A DNA stretch of 10,271 nucleotides, taken from Burkholderiaceae bacterium (GTDB taxonomy: Bacteria > Pseudomonadota > Gammaproteobacteria > Burkholderiales > Burkholderiaceae_C). The translations under genes were made by a program, and so were the position numbers. Under the pieces are notes generated by a model that was not told the origin of the DNA, did not search any database, and was given only the letters and a program-made list of their open reading frames with translations. The stretch spans positions 1-10,271 of the forward strand of contig JAFMJA010000078.1 of assembly GCA_017853735.1 (NCBI GenBank). The letters run 5' to 3'. Shown here piece after piece: positions 1 through 7,181 of this stretch (within the stretch, counting starts at the first letter, position 1; each line of letters begins with the position of its first letter).

Positions 1-749
1 AGCATGCCTTTGGAGCGCAGCACCTCTTGTGCTTGCGGGCCGCTCAAGGTAGCCAGGAAGTCGCGTGCAGCCTGGGCCTTGCGGGTGCTGCCGCTGACGG
101 CACCCGCGTAGGTGGTGTAGTTCTGGATCGCCTCGGGCAGCGGGCCCACCAGCGTGACGCCTGCGACCGGCAGAATTTCGCTGATCTGGTGAATCGCCAG
201 GTCGGCTTCGCCGCTGACCAGTCGGGTGGCGACCAGGCCGCCCGGCACCAGCACCGCCTTGGCGCGCACCGCCTGGGCAATGCCCATGCGCTGGAACAGG
301 CCATCGAGGTAGATGCCGCTGGAGCCTCCGGCGGCAGGGTCGATATAGGCCACTTTCTTGGCGTTGAGCACGGCTTGTTTGAACTCTTCCACCGTGCCCA
401 TTGCCGGTAGGGGCGTGCCGTCTTTCACGGCCACGCCAATAGCGGCACGCCCCAGGGCGGTCACGCTGTCAGGCACCACCTTGCCATTGGCGGCCAGGGG
501 CTTGAGCCCGCCCGGGGTGAGCACCAGCACATCAAAAGTTTCCCCGGCTGCGATGCGGCGCGACAGGGCGCCAGCGGTGTCATTGTCCACTTCCAGCTTG
601 TGACCGGTTCGGGCTTCAAAGCCAGGCACCAGCGCCATCAGCACCTGCTTGTAGGCGCCAGTGGTCAGCACCTTGAGGGTATCCGCCAGAGCCAGCTGTG
701 CGCTCAGTGCCAGGACAGATGCAAGAACGAGCGATGCAAGTTGAGGCAT
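1..749 (-). CDS. Periplasmic substrate-binding protein, ModA-like (partial, 3' end outside the window)
   Basis: This is probably the extracytoplasmic solute receptor of an ABC transporter, of the type 2 periplasmic-binding fold often annotated as molybdate-binding (ModA-like). Reading from the ATG at 749 gives 249 residues before the window edge, which is nearly a full family length. Residues 1-22 form a hydrophobic leader ending in ALA before D23, a plausible signal peptidase I site, but its N-region (MPQLASL) has no Lys or Arg, which is unusual. The mature part starts with LKVLTTGAYK, followed by DVLVLTPGG around 73-81, YIDPAAGGSSGIYLDG around 136-151 and a GEADLAIHQISEI segment near 180-192, all typical of this family. 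The start is fixed by an in-frame TGA at 767-765 and a GAGGGG ribosome site just upstream. No permease or ATPase is visible, so the ligand (molybdate, tungstate or another small anion) cannot be told. Confidence 0.85.
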   Translation of the reverse strand, partial: MPQLASLVLASVLALSAQLALADTLKVLTTGAYKQVLMALVPGFEARTGHKLEVDNDTAGALSRRIAAGETFDVLVLTPGGLKPLAANGKVVPDSVTALGRAAIGVAVKDGTPLPAMGTVEEFKQAVLNAKKVAYIDPAAGGSSGIYLDGLFQRMGIAQAVRAKAVLVPGGLVATRLVSGEADLAIHQISEILPVAGVTLVGPLPEAIQNYTTYAGAVSGSTRKAQAARDFLATLSGPQAQEVLRSKGM

Positions 750-787
750 GGAAAACCCCTCAGTTCAGACGATTGGGAGTCATTCTA

Positions 788-804
788 GGCCAGCAAAACT
801 GGCC
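788..804 (-). terminator. Hairpin between ETF-QO and the substrate-binding gene; possible weak terminator or operator
   Basis: GGCCAG (788-793) and CTGGCC (799-804) form a perfect 6-bp stem with a 5-base loop. It lies about 70 bases downstream of the ETF-QO stop and about 40 bases upstream of the next start on the same strand. No good T-run follows on the minus strand, so a rho-independent terminator is weakly supported. A -10-like TAGAAT (minus strand, 787-782) directly follows the stem, so it could instead be a control site for the substrate-binding gene. The strand given is for reading as the ETF-QO terminator. Confidence 0.3.
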
Positions 805-875
805 CTCTTTGGGCTTGCAGATGCCCAGTCTGTCAGGGCCCCCCAGATAGCGGAACCCGTCGACGGGCAAGGGAT

Positions 876-2561
876 TCACATGCCGCTGTAGTTGGGGCCG
901 CCACCGCCTTCGGGCGTCACCCAGACAATGTTCTGGCTCGGGTCCTTGATGTCGCAGGTCTTGCAGTGCACGCAGTTCTGCGCATTGATCTGCAGCCGCT
1001 CGCTGTCATCATCGTTCCTGACGAATTCATACACCCCGGCCGGGCAATAGCGTTGCTCGGGTCCGGCATAGCGGGCCAGGTTCAGGTTCACCGGCACGCT
1101 GGCGTCTTTCAATGTGAGGTGGGCCGGCTGGTTTTCTTCATGGTTGGTGTTGCTGATGAAGACGCTGGACAGGCGGTCGAAGGTGAGGGTGCCATCGGGT
1201 TTGGGATAGTCAATCGGCTGGCAGTCGGCTGCGGGCTTGAGGCGGGCATGGTCGTGCTCGGTGCGGTGCACCGTCCAGGGTGGTCGCTTGAGGCCGAGTT
1301 TGGGCAGCAGCCACTGTTCAATGCCGGTCATCAGGGCGCCCACCGTGTTGCCCTTCTTGAACCACTGCTTGAAGTTGCGTGCGCGGTCGAGCTCCTCATA
1401 CAGCCAGCTCTGGGCAAAGGCCACCGGGTAGGCGGCGACCTCGTCCTGAGCACGCTCGGTAGTCAGTGCGCCAAACAGCGCCTCGGCTGCCAGCATGCCG
1501 CTTTTGATGGCGGCATGGCTGCCCTTGATACGGCTGGCGTTGAGGTAGCCGGCATCACAACCCACCAAAACGCCACCTGGAAAAATGGTCTTGGGCAAGG
1601 ACAGCAGGCCGCCGGCGGTGATGGCGCGCGCACCATAACCAATGCGTTTTCCACCTTGTATATGGGCGCGGATGGCCGGGTGAGTTTTCCAGCGCTGCAT
1701 CTCCTCGAAAGGGCTGAGGTAGGGGTTCTGATAATCAAGCCCGGTGACAAAGCCAAGCGTGACCTTGTTGCCCTCCAGGTGGTAGAGAAAGCCGCCGCCG
1801 TAGGTGCTGCTGTCCATCGGCCAGCCGGCGGTGTGCACCACCCGACCGGGCTGGGCCTTGTCGGCAGGAATCTCCCACAACTCCTTGATGCCCAGAGCGT
1901 AGCTCTGCGGATCCTTGCCCTGATCCAGCCTGTATTTCGCAATGACCTGCTTGCCCAGGTGACCGCGTGCGCCCTCGGCAAACACGGTGTACTTGGCGCG
2001 CAGTTCCATGCCAAGCTGAAAGCCCTCATGCGGCTGACCATCCTTGCCAATGCCCAGATGGCCAGTGACCACGCCAATGACCGCGTCCTCCTCGTTGTAA
2101 AGCACCTCGGCCGCCGTGAAGCCAGGAAAAATCTCCACCCCCAGCGCTTCGGCCTGTTCACCCAGCCACTTGGTCAGCGCACCCAGGCTGATCACATAGT
2201 TGCCTTGGTTGTGAAAGCACTCAGGCACCAGAAAATCCGGCGTGCGCCGGGCCGAGCTTTCAGTGAGGAAAAGCACATCGTCGCCGCTCACCGGCTGGTT
2301 CAGCGGCGCGCCCAGCTCTTTCCAGTTGGGCAGCAGCTCTTTCAAGGCGCGCGGGTCCATTACCGCGCCAGAGAGAATGTGGGCGCCTGGCTCGGAGCCT
2401 TTTTCCAGCACCACCACCGACACTTCCCGGCCCTGTTCTGTGGCCAGTTGTTTGAGACGGATCGCGGTGGAGAGGCCGGCCGGGCCAGCGCCAACCACCA
2501 CCACGTCGTAGTCCATCGATTCGCGCGGTCCGTACTGGGCCAGAAGTTCAGCGTGGGTCAT
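876..2561 (-). CDS. Electron transfer flavoprotein-ubiquinone oxidoreductase (ETF-QO)
   Basis: ETF-QO takes electrons from reduced electron transfer flavoprotein, which collects them from acyl-CoA dehydrogenases and related enzymes, and passes them to ubiquinone at the membrane. The 561-residue protein is full length. An FAD-binding Rossmann motif GAGPAG lies at 24-29. YGGGFLYH at 254-261 is a conserved ETF-QO segment in the quinone/FAD domain. VGCDAGYLN at 333-341 belongs to the second FAD contact. The C-terminal domain holds one 4Fe-4S cluster with ligands C506, C530, C533 and C536 (CPAGVY, then CVHCKTC). The protein ends in GGGGPNYSGM, as usual for the family. The ETF subunits are not in the window. 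The divergent neighbours, an SDR and an acyl-CoA thioesterase, fit acyl-CoA catabolism. The ATG at 2561 has no clear ribosome site. M16 is an alternative start, but it would sit only eight residues before the GAGPAG loop. In other organisms the gene is called ETFDH or etfD. Confidence 0.97.
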   Translation of the reverse strand: MTHAELLAQYGPRESMDYDVVVVGAGPAGLSTAIRLKQLATEQGREVSVVVLEKGSEPGAHILSGAVMDPRALKELLPNWKELGAPLNQPVSGDDVLFLTESSARRTPDFLVPECFHNQGNYVISLGALTKWLGEQAEALGVEIFPGFTAAEVLYNEEDAVIGVVTGHLGIGKDGQPHEGFQLGMELRAKYTVFAEGARGHLGKQVIAKYRLDQGKDPQSYALGIKELWEIPADKAQPGRVVHTAGWPMDSSTYGGGFLYHLEGNKVTLGFVTGLDYQNPYLSPFEEMQRWKTHPAIRAHIQGGKRIGYGARAITAGGLLSLPKTIFPGGVLVGCDAGYLNASRIKGSHAAIKSGMLAAEALFGALTTERAQDEVAAYPVAFAQSWLYEELDRARNFKQWFKKGNTVGALMTGIEQWLLPKLGLKRPPWTVHRTEHDHARLKPAADCQPIDYPKPDGTLTFDRLSSVFISNTNHEENQPAHLTLKDASVPVNLNLARYAGPEQRYCPAGVYEFVRNDDDSERLQINAQNCVHCKTCDIKDPSQNIVWVTPEGGGGPNYSGM

Positions 2562-2615
2562 GACGGGGTTCTGGTTCGATAATCAGTTCATGCAGCCTGA
2601 GCGCAATGGAAGCGG

Positions 2616-2630
2616 TCGCCAGGTTGGCGA
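2616..2630. promoter_or_regulatory. Inverted repeat in the divergent gap between ETF-QO and the SDR gene
   Basis: TCGCCA (2616-2621), a 3-base spacer and TGGCGA (2625-2630) make a perfect dyad of 6-bp arms. It lies in the 141-bp divergent intergenic region (2562-2702), 54 bases from the ETF-QO start and 72 bases from the SDR start. About ten bases further on, overlapping -10-like hexamers appear on both strands (TCTAAT at 2641-2646 on plus, TAGAAT at 2644-2639 on minus), though neither has a convincing -35. The position suits an operator shared by both genes, but no regulator gene is visible and a short GC-rich dyad can arise by chance. Confidence 0.3.
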
Positions 2631-2702
2631 AAAGCCTGATTCTAATTTGCCTGCTTGCCGGTTTGGCCGCAGCCAGGGCATGCAAACCTGAAAGGAAGAC
2701 AG

Positions 2703-3485
2703 ATGGCATACAGCATGGACTTATCGGGCAGGGTGGCATTGGTCACTGGTGCCTCAGGTGGACTGGGAGAACAGTTTGCGCGCACGCTGGCGCGTTCTGG
2801 TGCGGCGGTGGTGTTGGCCAGTCGGCGGGTGGAAAAGCTGAAAGAACTTCGGGCGCAGATCGAAGGCGAGGGTGGAGATGCCCATGTGCTGAGCCTGGAT
2901 GTCACCGATGTCGCTTCAATCAAGGCAGCGGTCGCCCATGCGGAAACCGAGGTCGGATCGATCGATATCCTGATCAACAACTCCGGGGTCAGCACCACCC
3001 AGCGCCTGCTCGATGTGACGCCCGAGGACTACGACTTCATCTTTGACACCAACACCCGTGGCGCATTCTTTGTGGCGCAGGAAGTGGGGCGGCGCATGGT
3101 GGCGCGTGCCCGCGGCGCCGCGCCAGGCACCTTCACCGGCGGACGCATTGTCAACATCGCCTCCATGGCCGGCCTCAAGGTGCTGTCGCAGATTGGTGTG
3201 TACTGCATGAGTAAGGCTGCAGTGGTGCATATGACCAAGGCCATGGCGCTGGAGTGGGGGCGCTTCGGCATCAATGTCAACGCCATTTGCCCCGGCTACA
3301 TCGACACCGAGATCAATCATCACCATTGGCAGACCGAGCAGGGGCAGAAGCTCATCAGCATGCTGCCACGCAAGCGCATTGGCGAGCCGCAAGACCTGGA
3401 CGCGCTGCTGGTGATGCTGTGCGCCAGTGAAAGCCATTTCATCAATGGGGCGGTGATCGCCGCCGACGATGGGTTTGCCCTTTGA
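2703..3485 (+). CDS. SDR family NAD(P)-dependent oxidoreductase (FabG-like)
   Basis: This is a classical short-chain dehydrogenase/reductase of 260 residues, a typical family length. The cofactor motif TGASGGLG is at 15-22, NNSG at 92-95, and the catalytic tetrad is N117, S154, Y167 and K171 (YCMSK). ICPGYIDTEI near 195-204 is the usual PG segment after the active site. R41-R42 after the second strand (ASRR) suggests NADP(H), which is an inference. The start at 2703 is chosen over an in-frame ATG at 2655 because AAAGGAAG at 2691-2698 is well spaced before it and the fold begins at residue 10. The thioesterase gene follows after four bases or overlaps, so they are likely one operon. The substrate is unknown. 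With ETF-QO divergent and a thioesterase downstream, a 3-hydroxyacyl-CoA or similar acyl substrate is a reasonable guess. Confidence 0.93.
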   Translation: MAYSMDLSGRVALVTGASGGLGEQFARTLARSGAAVVLASRRVEKLKELRAQIEGEGGDAHVLSLDVTDVASIKAAVAHAETEVGSIDILINNSGVSTTQRLLDVTPEDYDFIFDTNTRGAFFVAQEVGRRMVARARGAAPGTFTGGRIVNIASMAGLKVLSQIGVYCMSKAAVVHMTKAMALEWGRFGINVNAICPGYIDTEINHHHWQTEQGQKLISMLPRKRIGEPQDLDALLVMLCASESHFINGAVIAADDGFAL

Positions 3486-3489
3486 TCTC

Positions 3490-3912
3490 ATGAAAATCGA
3501 AATTCCCGACAAGAAAAAACTGGTCTACCAGACGCGTTTTCCCATCCGCTGGGGCGATATGGACTGCATGGGGCATGTCAACAACGCCATGTATTTCCGC
3601 TACATCGAGTCAGCCCGGATCGACTGGTACACCTCGATGGGCGTGGAGACCAACCCCAAAGGCGAAGGCTTTGTCATCCTCAATGCCTTTTGCAATTTCT
3701 ACAAGCAGTTCGAATATCCAGGTGAGATCCTGCTCAAACTGTATGTGAGCGACCCAGGGCGAACCACCCTGGAGACCTGGGCTACCCTGGAAAAGCCCGA
3801 GGAGCCTGGGGTGATTCATGCAGCAGGCGGTGGCACTGCGATCTGGGTGGATTTTCCGCGCCAGAAGTCGGCCCCGCTGCCGGAGTGGCTGCGCGCCATC
3901 GCCACAGATTAG
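3490..3912 (+). CDS. Acyl-CoA thioesterase, 4HBT/YbgC-FadM hotdog family
   Basis: This is a predicted cytoplasmic hotdog-fold thioesterase that hydrolyses acyl-CoA to free acid and CoA. From the ATG at 3490 it is 140 residues, the usual length of YbgC/FadM-type enzymes. The signature WGDMDCMGHVNNAMYFRYIE spans residues 21-40. D25 is the likely catalytic aspartate by alignment with YbgC, and GHVNN begins the long central helix. The SDR stop lies four bases before this start. An in-frame ATG at 3469 would add seven residues and overlap the SDR gene by 17 bases. Neither start has a clear ribosome site, so translation may be coupled to the SDR gene. The exact acyl chain is not readable from sequence. 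Pairing with the SDR suggests both act on one acyl-CoA pathway. Confidence 0.9.
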   Translation: MKIEIPDKKKLVYQTRFPIRWGDMDCMGHVNNAMYFRYIESARIDWYTSMGVETNPKGEGFVILNAFCNFYKQFEYPGEILLKLYVSDPGRTTLETWATLEKPEEPGVIHAAGGGTAIWVDFPRQKSAPLPEWLRAIATD

Positions 3913-3936
3913 GGCCTGAGCCAGCTGCTTGTCAGC

Positions 3937-4542
3937 CTATTTCTTTTCACGGGGAACCCGACCCAGCAGATAGAACTCTGGGTTGGGGGTCATATGGCTG
4001 AAAGAGGCCATTCGGTTGGACAGGCCAAAGAAGGCAGTGATTGCGGCAATGTCCCAGATGTCTTCATCACTGAAGCCGTGGGCGTGCAAAGGGGCAAAGT
4101 CTTCGTCGCAGATTTCGTGGGAACGCTGGCAGACTTTCATGGCGAAATCCAGCATGGCCAGCTGCCGGGGTGAAATGTCCGCCTTGCGGTAGTTCACCGC
4201 CACCTGGTCGGCCACCAGGGGTTTTTTCTCGTAGATGCGCAAGATCGCCCCATGGGCCACCACGCAATACAGGCACTGGTTGGCCGCGCTGGTGGTGGTG
4301 ACAATCATCTCGCGCTCGCCCTTGCTCAGTCCGCTGGTTCGGCCCACGCTCTCAGGGGTCATCAGGGCATCGTGGTAGGCAAAAAAGGCGCGCCACTCGG
4401 CGGGCCGGCGCGCCAGCGCCAGAAAAACATTGGGCACAAAGCCCGACTTTTCCTGCACCTCCAGAATACGTTGACGCATGTCCTCGGGCAGGTCCTTGAG
4501 TTCAGGCCAGGGGTAGCGCGATGTGTTCATGTTGGAGTCCAT
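3937..4542 (-). CDS. Peroxidase-related protein, AhpD-like / carboxymuconolactone decarboxylase family
   Basis: This 201-residue protein belongs to the AhpD-like fold family often annotated as 'uncharacterized peroxidase-related enzyme'. The core motif CLYCVVAHG puts C90, C93 and H97 in the same spacing as the AhpD redox centre, and E78 sits 12 residues before C90, as the AhpD proton-relay glutamate does. This supports thiol-disulfide peroxidase-type chemistry, although the physiological partner and substrate are unknown. The N-terminal part (PWPELKDLPEDMRQ onwards) is the helical lead-in usual for this subgroup. The start at 4542 has AGG about ten bases upstream. A second ATG at codon 5 is possible. 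The gene converges on the thioesterase, with 24 bases between their stops, and diverges from the permease gene across an 80-bp gap. That gap carries a minus-strand -10-like CATAAT (4568-4563) and an inverted repeat. Confidence 0.9.
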   Translation of the reverse strand: MDSNMNTSRYPWPELKDLPEDMRQRILEVQEKSGFVPNVFLALARRPAEWRAFFAYHDALMTPESVGRTSGLSKGEREMIVTTTSAANQCLYCVVAHGAILRIYEKKPLVADQVAVNYRKADISPRQLAMLDFAMKVCQRSHEICDEDFAPLHAHGFSDEDIWDIAAITAFFGLSNRMASFSHMTPNPEFYLLGRVPREKK

Positions 4543-4587
4543 GGGTGTACCTGATGTCAGGGATTATGGCCAAGTCAGGGGCCCTGC

Positions 4588-4612
4588 GGCACAAGTCTGC
4601 GACACTTGTGCC
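4588..4612. promoter_or_regulatory. Perfect 9-bp inverted repeat upstream of the permease gene
   Basis: GGCACAAGT (4588-4596) and ACTTGTGCC (4604-4612) are perfect reverse complements separated by seven bases. The right arm ends ten bases before the permease ATG at 4623, and the left arm is 45 bases from the divergent AhpD-like start. It could be an operator for one or both genes, or a stem-loop in the permease 5' leader that limits ribosome access, since no ribosome site is visible there. It has no T-run and is not placed as a terminator for either gene. Confidence 0.5.
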
Positions 4613-4622
4613 CTAGCTTTCC

Positions 4623-7163
4623 ATGACCAGCCGAGCAGTTCATTTATTCACCCACGCGGCCCGCCAGGGCTGGCGCACCCTGGGCCGCGATTTGCGGGCG
4701 GGTGAACTACGGCTGATTCTGCTGGCGGTCACCCTGGCGGTGGCTGCGCTCACTGCGGTCGGATTTCTCGCCGATCGTTTCCAGTCTGGCCTCAAACGCG
4801 ATGCCCGCCAGTTGCTTGGCGGGGATGTGGTGCTGGTCAGCGACCTTCCAGCGCCCATTGAATTCTTGAATCAGGCGCAGGCACTGGGCTTGCAGCTGTC
4901 GGCGACGCTCACCTTTCCCACCATGGCCCGCGCCACGGATGCGCAAGGTGGTGGCAGCAAGCTGGTGGCGCTCAAGGCGGTGGAATCGGGGTACCCGCTG
5001 CGCGGTCGCCTCAGCGTGGCAGATGCGCCTGGGCAGCAGGGGGAGCCCGCCCAAGGTATTCCAGATCCTGGCACGGTCTGGGTGGACGCCTCTTTGCTGG
5101 AGGCCTTGGCTCTGAAAAGCGGCGACAAGCTATTGCTGGGGGCGTCCTCATTGGAGATCGCTCGGGTCATTGTGCTGGAGCCTGATCGGGGTGCGGGCTT
5201 TATCAACTTTGCGCCACGCGTCATGCTGCGCAGCAGCGATGTGGCCGCTACTGGCCTGGTCCAGCCCGCCAGCCGCGTGACCTACCGGCTTGCCGCCGCT
5301 GGAGCTGATCGCGCCGTGGCGCGTTTCACCCGTTGGGCCGATGAGCAGATCAAGAGCCGCCAATTGCGTGGCATACGGGTGGAATCGTTGGATAGCGGCC
5401 GCCCTGAAATGAGCCAGACGCTTGAGCGGGCAGAAAAATTTCTCAATCTGGTGGCGCTGTTGGCCGCCATGCTTAGTGCGGTGGCAGTAGCCCTGGCCGC
5501 GCGTGGCTTTGCCAGCCGACACCTGGACGATTGCGCCATGCTGCGTGTACTCGGCCTGGGACAGGCGGCCATTGCCTGGAGCTATGCGATTGAATTTGCC
5601 CTGGTGGGTTTGGCTGCCAGCGTGCTGGGCGTGGCCCTGGGATTTGGCGTGCATCTGGTGATGGTCGGCCTTTTAGCCGGTGTGGTGCAAACCTCCCTGC
5701 CGGCTGCCAGTGTCTGGCCGGTGCTGCTGGGACTGGGATCGGGATTCACCTTGCTCTTGGCCTTTGGCTTGCCACCGGTGCTGCAGCTTGCCCATGTGCC
5801 TGCCTTGCGCGTGTTGCGGCGCGAGTTGGGCGAGCTCAAGCCGGTGACCCTGGCTGTGCTGGCCCTGGGGGTTTGCGGCTTTGCTGCTTTGTTGCTGGTC
5901 GTCGGGCGCGACCTCAAGCTGGGTCTGATTGCGGTGGGTGGTTTTGCGGTGGCGATTTGCCTGTTTGCGCTTCTGGGTTGGCTGGGTGTTCTGGCCTTGC
6001 GCCGTCTCGTCAATGAAAACACTGCGCCGCGCTGGCTGGTGCTGGCCACGCGACAGCTGGCAGCCTACCCGGGCTATGCGGTGGTGCAGATCAGTGGACT
6101 GGCGGTGGGTTTGCTCGCGCTGGTGTTGCTGGTGCTGCTGCGCACGGATTTGATTGCCGGCTGGAAACAGTCCACACCAGCGGATGCGCCCAACCGCTTT
6201 GTCATCAATGTGCAGCCCGAGCAATCGGGCCCCTTCCAGCTGGCGCTCAAGTCTGCGGGTATAGCGCACTATGACTGGTATCCCATGATCCGTGGTCGTC
6301 TGGTCGCGATCAATGGCCGCGCGATCGGCCCGCAGGATTACATCGAAGACCGCGCGCGCCGCCTGGTCGACCGCGAGTTCAACCTGTCCTTCGACGACCA
6401 GCTGCCAGAACACAATGCCCTGGTTGCTGGCCAGTGGGTCGAGGAACAGGCGGGCACGGTCAGCATGGAAGTGGGTATTGCCAAAACCCTGGGTCTGAAA
6501 CTGGGAGACAGCTTGCGTTTTGACATTGCAGGGCAGTCTCAGGAGGTGCGCATCACCTCGCTGCGGCAGGTCAACTGGGGCTCCATGCGAGCCAATTTCT
6601 TCGCGCTCTTTCCGGTCAGCCGCCTTGAAGGGGTGCCGGTCACCTGGATGAGCGCTTTTCGAGCGCCGGCCCAGCCCGGTTTTGACGCTGCGCTGGTGCG
6701 CCAGTTTCCCAATATCACCACGGTGGATATGGGCACCACCCTGGCTCAGGTCCAGCGCGTGCTCGATCAGGTCGTGCGAGCGGTGGAGTTGCTGTTCGCC
6801 TTCACCTTGGTAGCCGGGTTGACGGTGCTGCTGGCAGCGGTGGGGGCCACCCGTGAGGAACGGGTGCGTGATTACGCGGTCATGCGGGCAGTGGGGGCGC
6901 GCACCGACTTGTTGCGTCAGGTGCAGCGCGCGGAGATGGTGGGCGTGGGCCTGATGGCTGGCATTCTTGCCTCGGCGGCAGCTTCGGCGGTCGGCTGGGC
7001 GCTGGCGCGCTGGGTGTTCGGATTTGATTGGAGCCTGTCTCTCGTGGTGCCGGTGGCGGGCGCGCTTGCCGGGGCCTTGTTGGCGCTGCTGGGGGGATGG
7101 TGGAGCCTGCGCGAAGTCTTGCGACGGCCTGTGGTGGAAACCTTGCGCCGAGCTGCGCAGTAA
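4623..7163 (+). CDS. FtsX-like ABC transporter permease (YbbP type, ten predicted membrane segments)
   Basis: This is a large inner-membrane permease of 846 residues, close in size and plan to E. coli YbbP (about 800), with two FtsX modules. A first helix is at about 29-50, then a large extracytoplasmic domain of about 210 residues. Hydrophobic segments follow at about 273-295, 318-350, 363-388, 405-427, 433-458 and 486-507. A second extracytoplasmic domain runs from about 510 to 718, and three C-terminal helices lie at about 719-741, 772-797 and 804-828. The helix limits are read by eye. Conserved FtsX-type sequence includes SRHLDDCAMLRVLGLGQ at 298-314 and REERVRDYAVMRAVGAR at 744-760, the cytoplasmic coupling regions. 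Family members act as MacB-like mechanotransmission proteins and need an ABC ATPase (YbbA-like), which is not adjacent here. The ATG at 4623 has no clear ribosome site. The globin gene follows after 18 bases, suggesting one transcript. Confidence 0.92.
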   Translation: MTSRAVHLFTHAARQGWRTLGRDLRAGELRLILLAVTLAVAALTAVGFLADRFQSGLKRDARQLLGGDVVLVSDLPAPIEFLNQAQALGLQLSATLTFPTMARATDAQGGGSKLVALKAVESGYPLRGRLSVADAPGQQGEPAQGIPDPGTVWVDASLLEALALKSGDKLLLGASSLEIARVIVLEPDRGAGFINFAPRVMLRSSDVAATGLVQPASRVTYRLAAAGADRAVARFTRWADEQIKSRQLRGIRVESLDSGRPEMSQTLERAEKFLNLVALLAAMLSAVAVALAARGFASRHLDDCAMLRVLGLGQAAIAWSYAIEFALVGLAASVLGVALGFGVHLVMVGLLAGVVQTSLPAASVWPVLLGLGSGFTLLLAFGLPPVLQLAHVPALRVLRRELGELKPVTLAVLALGVCGFAALLLVVGRDLKLGLIAVGGFAVAICLFALLGWLGVLALRRLVNENTAPRWLVLATRQLAAYPGYAVVQISGLAVGLLALVLLVLLRTDLIAGWKQSTPADAPNRFVINVQPEQSGPFQLALKSAGIAHYDWYPMIRGRLVAINGRAIGPQDYIEDRARRLVDREFNLSFDDQLPEHNALVAGQWVEEQAGTVSMEVGIAKTLGLKLGDSLRFDIAGQSQEVRITSLRQVNWGSMRANFFALFPVSRLEGVPVTWMSAFRAPAQPGFDAALVRQFPNITTVDMGTTLAQVQRVLDQVVRAVELLFAFTLVAGLTVLLAAVGATREERVRDYAVMRAVGARTDLLRQVQRAEMVGVGLMAGILASAAASAVGWALARWVFGFDWSLSLVVPVAGALAGALLALLGGWWSLREVLRRPVVETLRRAAQ

Positions 7164-7181
7164 GAAAGCAGAGCGACACAA

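Noticed and set aside
27..410. Plus-strand open frame in the first 400 bases
   Set aside because: It lies opposite the substrate-binding protein gene, whose leader and family motifs are clear.
856..867. CCCGTCGACGGG palindrome just after the ETF-QO stop, as a terminator
   Set aside because: It has no loop bases and no following T-run on the minus strand, so it is not a convincing terminator.
966..2582. Open frame of 538 codons on the plus strand opposite ETF-QO
   Set aside because: It is antisense to a gene with all family motifs. The translation has no recognisable domain, and long antisense frames are common in GC-rich DNA.
2655..2702. Upstream ATG adding 16 residues to the SDR protein
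   Set aside because: The added residues are not part of the SDR fold, and the ATG at 2703 has a well-spaced AAAGGAAG ribosome site.
3913..3936. Bidirectional terminator between the convergent thioesterase and AhpD-like genes
   Set aside because: The gap is only 24 bases and no stable stem with flanking A and T runs can be found.
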